Part shown: in pieces, positions 60,200 to 64,000 of the stretch
Position numbering within the stretch: the stretch's first letter is position 1
How the letters are laid out: every line of letters starts with the position of its first letter
Origin: Paraburkholderia acidicola
Lineage (GTDB): Bacteria; Pseudomonadota; Gammaproteobacteria; Burkholderiales; Burkholderiaceae
Direction: 5' to 3'
NCBI RefSeq assembly: GCF_002362315.1
Contig: NZ_MTZV01000006.1
Location: forward strand, 2,418,001-2,482,000
DNA length: 64,000 nt
Made by a program: the position numbers and the translations under genes
Notes under the pieces: model-generated
What the model saw: only the letters and a program-made list of their open reading frames with translations
What the model was told of the DNA's origin: nothing
Database searches by the model: none

Positions 60200-60811
60200 A
60201 TGACGAACGAAAAAATGACCGCGCTACCACCCGATCTCATCGAACAGCTTCGATTGCTGCACGGTGGCCCCGAGCGGCGATATCACAACTGGAGCCATAT
60301 TCAGGCGCTGCTCAATCTGCTTCCCGCGGTTCGAGATCGGCTAAACGATCCGCTCGCCGTCGAATGTGCAATCGTGCTGCACGACGTCATCTATGAGCCG
60401 ACGAGAAACGACAACGAAAAGAGAAGTGCGGTCCTTGCGAAAGAACTGATTAGCGGCGTAGTGCCCGACGACACAGCGAGGCGAGCGGTGCAATTAATCG
60501 AAGCAACCGAGCGTCATCTCGTCGCGGAAAACATGTCAATCGAAGACGCCGAAGACTGTCGCATCTTCCTCGACATGGACCTCTCGATTCTGGGCAGTAA
60601 CGACAAGACATTCGACGACTACGAAGCGGGCATCCGATATGAGTATCGACACATCGACAAGGCTGCGTTTCGCGAGGGGCGAGCCGCCATACTCGAGCGT
60701 TTCTTGAGCAGGGAACACCTTTACATGTCCGTGTGGGGCCGCGAGAAATTCGAGGCCAAAGCGAGAGAGAATTTACAGCGTTCCTTGCAAGCGTTGCGTA
60801 CCCGTCCTTAA
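60200..60811 (+). CDS. HD-type predicted metal-dependent phosphohydrolase
   Basis: This 203-residue soluble protein has the layout of a small HD-superfamily hydrolase: RRYHNWSHIQALL supplies the first His residues, IVLHDVIYEPTRNDNEKRSA the HD pair with a basic stretch, and FLDMDLSILGSNDKTFDDYE a downstream Asp. The family is often annotated as a predicted metal-dependent HD phosphohydrolase with unknown substrate. ATG 60200 has GGGGCGGA before it; ATG 60185 in frame is less well placed. It stands alone between the DUF4148 gene and the Tsx-like channel gene. Confidence 0.8.
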   Translation: MTNEKMTALPPDLIEQLRLLHGGPERRYHNWSHIQALLNLLPAVRDRLNDPLAVECAIVLHDVIYEPTRNDNEKRSAVLAKELISGVVPDDTARRAVQLIEATERHLVAENMSIEDAEDCRIFLDMDLSILGSNDKTFDDYEAGIRYEYRHIDKAAFREGRAAILERFLSREHLYMSVWGREKFEAKARENLQRSLQALRTRP

Positions 60812-60996
60812 CGAGTTAATACGCCACACGGCGTCCGCGTTTTATTTGGCAAGCGCGCGAGATTTTATGCGGCACGAGTAATTTGGTCGCGCATTCCAGA
60901 ATGCTAAGATCCAGAACCCTGAGAGCACTCCAATACAGTTGAGAGATTATTGATCAAGTTGGCGCAACTATTTTTATAACGATTGGAGCGCAAGTA

Positions 60997-61992
60997 GTGT
61001 TCAAGAATAACTGTCCGCGGTTCGCGGCTTCTCTGGTTTCAATCGCGCTTTCTGCCATCTGGTCGATCACTGCGTGTGCCGGAGATGTCGATACAGTTGC
61101 ACCCGCGCCGGCTTTATCCGGCAACGCGAGCATTAATCAGCCGGCGCCAACCGATGCATCGGCTAATAAGCCGCTCACCACAACCGTCAACCCCGCTGCC
61201 ACAGACCAACCCTGGCTGCACCAGACACTGAGCCTCATCAACAGCAGCCTGACGCGTTTCGGACCCTACCGCACCGGCAACGCCTATCTGGAATACGAAT
61301 ACTACGGAACCAACGGGCCGTTCAATCTGTACGGCTATGTCGATGCGCTCAAGATACTTGGTGCTGGTTCGCAGAACACGTCGGGTGTCTGGGATCACGG
61401 CGCACCGATATTCAGCGAACAGGAACCGCGCGTCGCGCTCGATACGCTTGCCGGGAAAAATTTTCAACTAGGTCCGTTCAAGCACATCTATCTCGCCGCC
61501 GACTGGATTTACAACCAGGGCGGTAGCCGGTCATCCGAACAGAACACGCTTTACGCAGGCTTAGGCACCGATATCGATACGCATACACCGCTGGCGTTGT
61601 CGGCAAATCTGTATCTGAACCGGGAGTGGCAGAACTATGGCCAGGCGAACGAGTTTTCCTGGGACGGCTACCGGTTCCAGATGAATTATTTCTATCCGCT
61701 TGGTCATTACCTGGGCGGCGACTTTAGCTATGCCGGTTTCTTCAACTACGATTTCGGCTCGAAGCTGCGCGAAGAAGCGGGCGACAATACCTACAGCGAC
61801 ACGGAGTTCGACTCGACCAACGCACTGATATACTCGTACAAGCATCTTCGCCTCGTGGCTGTGGCACGTTACTTCCACAATGGCGGCCAGTGGAATAGCT
61901 CCATGCTGAACTTCGGCAACGGCTTCTTTCAGAATCGATCGACCGGGTGGGGGTACTACCTTGAAGCCGGCTATCAGTGGGGCAAGATATAG
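60997..61992 (+). CDS. Tsx/OmpK-like outer-membrane nucleoside channel
   Basis: This 331-residue protein has a signal peptide (to about residue 29, CAG) and a Pro/Ala/Thr-rich spacer of about 35 residues. A beta-barrel of alternating strands follows (NAYLEYEYYGTNGPFNLYGY, HIYLAADWIYNQGG, LALSANLYLNREWQNYG, RLVAVARYFHNGGQW). The order and the final GWGYYLEAGYQWGK resemble the Tsx/OmpK channel family that passes nucleosides. GGAG lies 9 bases before GTG 60997. The spacer before the barrel is longer than in Tsx. It precedes, on the opposite strand, the copper efflux genes, with which it probably has no link. Confidence 0.8.
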   Translation: MFKNNCPRFAASLVSIALSAIWSITACAGDVDTVAPAPALSGNASINQPAPTDASANKPLTTTVNPAATDQPWLHQTLSLINSSLTRFGPYRTGNAYLEYEYYGTNGPFNLYGYVDALKILGAGSQNTSGVWDHGAPIFSEQEPRVALDTLAGKNFQLGPFKHIYLAADWIYNQGGSRSSEQNTLYAGLGTDIDTHTPLALSANLYLNREWQNYGQANEFSWDGYRFQMNYFYPLGHYLGGDFSYAGFFNYDFGSKLREEAGDNTYSDTEFDSTNALIYSYKHLRLVAVARYFHNGGQWNSSMLNFGNGFFQNRSTGWGYYLEAGYQWGKI

Positions 61993-62053
61993 CAGCAATG
62001 CGTTGGCGACGAAACAAAGCGCCAACGCATCGCTGTGCAGCTACAGCGACCCG

Positions 62054-62407
62054 TTACTGCTTCTGCAGCTTCACGATAGTCAGCGTGCCATCCACATCCT
62101 CAACCCGCACCTTGACCTTCTCGCCCGCTTTAGCCTGCTTGACCATCGATTCATCTCCGGCCTTGTAAGCCATCGTCATTGCGGCCATCCCAATGTTCTT
62201 CAGCTCGCCGTGCTGAAGCGTCACCATGCCCGTCGACGGATCGACTTTCTTGACGACGGCGTCGGTCAGTGCGGTGTTGTTCGGCGCACCTGCGGTCATT
62301 GCGCCGCCGTTCATCTTCATGCCAGCCATGTCGTCGGCCGCCATGGCTGCGCCGGCGAGTGTAAGACCTGTGCAAAGCACAGCCGTCAGAGTGAGCAACT
62401 TCTTCAT
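62054..62407 (-). CDS. cusF: CusF-like periplasmic copper-binding protein
   Basis: This 117-residue protein has a signal peptide (to about 23, AMAA), a Met/His-rich N-terminal stretch (MAGMKMNGG) and the CusF OB-fold domain. The metal site reads QHGELKNIGMAAMTMAY. By spacing, the His and two Met ligands of E. coli CusF (H36, M47, M49) are kept, but the Trp that caps the Cu(I) ion by a cation-pi contact (W44) is replaced by Met. It should hand Cu(I) or Ag(I) to the CusCBA pump. Its ATG overlaps the stop of the upstream cusA gene (ATGA). Confidence 0.9.
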   Translation of the reverse strand: MKKLLTLTAVLCTGLTLAGAAMAADDMAGMKMNGGAMTAGAPNNTALTDAVVKKVDPSTGMVTLQHGELKNIGMAAMTMAYKAGDESMVKQAKAGEKVKVRVEDVDGTLTIVKLQKQ

Positions 62408-64000
62408 TGATTTTCTCCAGAGTGGATTTGCGGCACGAGCGTGCCATGGGGTGCTACATGAGGTTGCAGTGCTTCCTGCGCTTGTGTGTTCGCACGCGCC
62501 ACGCGGCGACGTTGCAGCAACAGCCAGGCGGCCGGAATGATGAGCATGGACAGGAGCGGCGCGGTCACCATGCCGCCGACCATCGGCGCAGCGATGCGCT
62601 GCATGACTTCGGAACCGGAGCCGTGACCGAGCATGATTGGAATCAAACCGGCCAGCACGACTGCCACGGTCATTGCCTTGGGTCTTACACGCAGCACCGC
62701 GCCTTCGCGAATCGCGTCGACAAGCGTTGATTCGGTAAACGGTTCGCCTTCGTCAAGGCGACGATTGAGTGCGCTCTTCAGATACAGCAGCATCACGACA
62801 CCGAACTCAGCCGCCACACCCGACAACGCGATGAATCCCACCGCGGTCGCGACGGACACCGCGTGCCCGAGTATCCAGATCAACCAGAACCCGCCGACCA
62901 GCGCAAACGGTACCGTCGACATCAGCAAGAGCGCATCGGCCGCCGAGTTGAACGTCAGGAACAGCAGCACGAAGATGACGACGAGCGTCACGGGAATCAC
63001 CGTGCGCAACTTCGCAGCAGCGCGTTCCAGATACTCGAACTGACCTGACCAGGCGATCGAATAGCCGGGCGGCAGGACGACATGCTGCGCAACCGCGCTC
63101 TGCATCGCTTTCACGGCGGACTGCAGATCGGTGTTGCGAATATCGACGTAAACGTAGCCTGACAAGCGAGCGTTCTCGCTGCGGATCATCGGAGGGCCGT
63201 CGGAGATCTTGACCGTCGCCACATCGCCCAACGTGATCTGTGCGCCGCGGTCCGTGACAACCGGCAACTGACGCAGATTGTCGACCGAGTCCCTGATCTC
63301 GCGCGGATAGCGGATGTTGATCGGGAAGCGCTCGCGGCCCGCGATTACTTCGCCGACGTTGTCGCCCCCCACTGCAGACGACACCACGGACTGAATGTCC
63401 GTCACCGACAGCCCATAACGCGCAGCCGCCAGCCGGTCGATATCGACGTCGATGTAGTGACCGCCATTCAGTCGTTCGGCGAGCGCCGACGTGACACCTG
63501 GGACGTTCTTCAGCACCGATTCGACCTGCGTCGCGATCCTGTCGATCTGCCCAAGATCCGCGCCCGAAATCTTCACACCGACAGGCGTCTTGATGCCGGT
63601 CGACAGCATGTCGAGGCGGTTGCGTATCGGCGGTACCCAGACGTTCGACAGGCCCGGAATCTTGACGCGCGCATCGAGTTCATCGATGAGCTTTTCCGGC
63701 GTCATACCCGGGCGCCATTCGCTGCGCGGTTTGAACTGGATGGTGGTCTCGAACATCTCGAACGGCGCGGGATCGGTTGCAGTATCGGCACGGCCCGATT
63801 TGCCGAATACGGTCTTCACTTCGGGAACCGTCTTGATGAGGCGATCGGTTTGCTGCAACAGTTCGGCGGCTTTATCTGCCGAGATGCCGGGCAACGCGGT
63901 CGGCATGTAAAGCAGATCGCCTTCGTCGAGCGGCGGCATGAATTCGCCGCCAAGCCACGACACGGGGATCAACGTAACGGCAAGCGCGACGACGGCCAGG
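62404..64000 (-). CDS. cusA: CusA/CzcA heavy-metal RND efflux permease, partial
   Basis: The frame is open to the right edge of the window, so about 531 C-terminal residues are seen and the N-terminal half is missing. The visible part has a membrane helix followed by WLGGEFMPPLDEGDLLYMPT (the metal-RND signature after helix 7), the porter domain, and the C-terminal helix bundle (VSVATAVGFIALSGVAAEFG, RVRPKAMTVAVVLAGLIPIM). The segments fit CusA-type Cu(I)/Ag(I) pumps rather than drug RND pumps. Its stop overlaps cusF, so the expected order is a CusCBA-CusF operon, read from right to left. Confidence 0.93.
   Translation of the reverse strand, partial: LAVVALAVTLIPVSWLGGEFMPPLDEGDLLYMPTALPGISADKAAELLQQTDRLIKTVPEVKTVFGKSGRADTATDPAPFEMFETTIQFKPRSEWRPGMTPEKLIDELDARVKIPGLSNVWVPPIRNRLDMLSTGIKTPVGVKISGADLGQIDRIATQVESVLKNVPGVTSALAERLNGGHYIDVDIDRLAAARYGLSVTDIQSVVSSAVGGDNVGEVIAGRERFPINIRYPREIRDSVDNLRQLPVVTDRGAQITLGDVATVKISDGPPMIRSENARLSGYVYVDIRNTDLQSAVKAMQSAVAQHVVLPPGYSIAWSGQFEYLERAAAKLRTVIPVTLVVIFVLLFLTFNSAADALLLMSTVPFALVGGFWLIWILGHAVSVATAVGFIALSGVAAEFGVVMLLYLKSALNRRLDEGEPFTESTLVDAIREGAVLRVRPKAMTVAVVLAGLIPIMLGHGSGSEVMQRIAAPMVGGMVTAPLLSMLIIPAAWLLLQRRRVARANTQAQEALQPHVAPHGTLVPQIHSGENQ

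Overview
This 64 kb window is a GC-rich chromosomal segment that looks like Burkholderia sensu lato, probably Paraburkholderia or a close relative. The evidence is in the gene families: an OmpC-type porin ending in Phe, a DUF4148 protein, a Burkholderia-type secreted lipase with its dedicated foldase, a PitA-type phosphate carrier, PPK2, and many LysR regulators. I see no rRNA, tRNA, CRISPR array, insertion sequence or prophage. The species call is inference from gene content only.

Region 1 (1-10.3 kb): the tail of a DUF2135 protein, then DUF898 (YjgN-like) and an M48 membrane protease that appears to start on CTG. A DUF2242 lipoprotein gene follows, bracketed by two copies of a 41-bp repeat. 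Then come a YdjM-like membrane protein, a small lipoprotein, a porin on the minus strand, a 635-bp gap holding a probable small RNA with its own terminator, a conserved hypothetical protein, and a Tat-exported PhoX phosphatase behind a good Pho box.

Region 2 (10.4-13.8 kb): a tight four-gene operon encodes a CDP-alcohol phosphatidyltransferase, a 2-oxoglutarate/Fe(II) oxygenase, a flippase-like LPG-synthase-TM protein and a sugar-nucleotidyltransferase-fold cytidylyltransferase candidate. Together these look like an uncharacterised pathway that activates, attaches, hydroxylates and moves a polar head group on a membrane lipid. This is one of two candidates here for an undescribed system.

Region 3 (13.9-25 kb): a DHA2 exporter, a diguanylate cyclase, an exported amidase, gamma-glutamyltransferase, an HtrA-like protease without a visible signal peptide, an LCM-type methyltransferase, and a divergent LysR/quinone-reductase pair.

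Region 4 (25-28.3 kb): three translationally coupled genes. A membrane-tethered ClpB-D2-like AAA+ unfoldase sits between two single-pass proteins with long Pro/Ala linkers and unknown outer domains. This is the second candidate for an undescribed system. Its base composition is less GC-rich than its surroundings, and it is followed by a perfect 29-bp tandem duplication.

Region 5 (28.4-35.2 kb): peptide catabolism and small accessory genes. An S46 dipeptidyl-peptidase (DPP7-like by its S1 residue), a MarR-GNAT fusion whose start codon lies inside a 28-bp palindrome, a VOC protein, a prolyl-oligopeptidase and a GST.

Region 6 (35.3-50 kb): GNAT, a universal stress protein, PPK2 convergent with a Pit phosphate transporter, the lipase/foldase pair plus an unrecognised secreted protein, a GcvA-like LysR regulator, a single-domain response regulator, an LprI-like protein, a second diguanylate cyclase, a YkgJ cysteine-cluster protein, an orphan amino-acid binding protein and cyanase.

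Region 7 (50-64 kb): an LpxL/HtrB-like acyltransferase, a DUF2182/DUF899/HTH/beta-propeller module, two aldo-keto reductases and an MFS exporter divergent from a LysR regulator, small secreted proteins, an HD-type hydrolase, a Tsx-like channel, and the end of a copper-efflux operon (CusF and the C-terminal part of CusA) that runs off the right edge.
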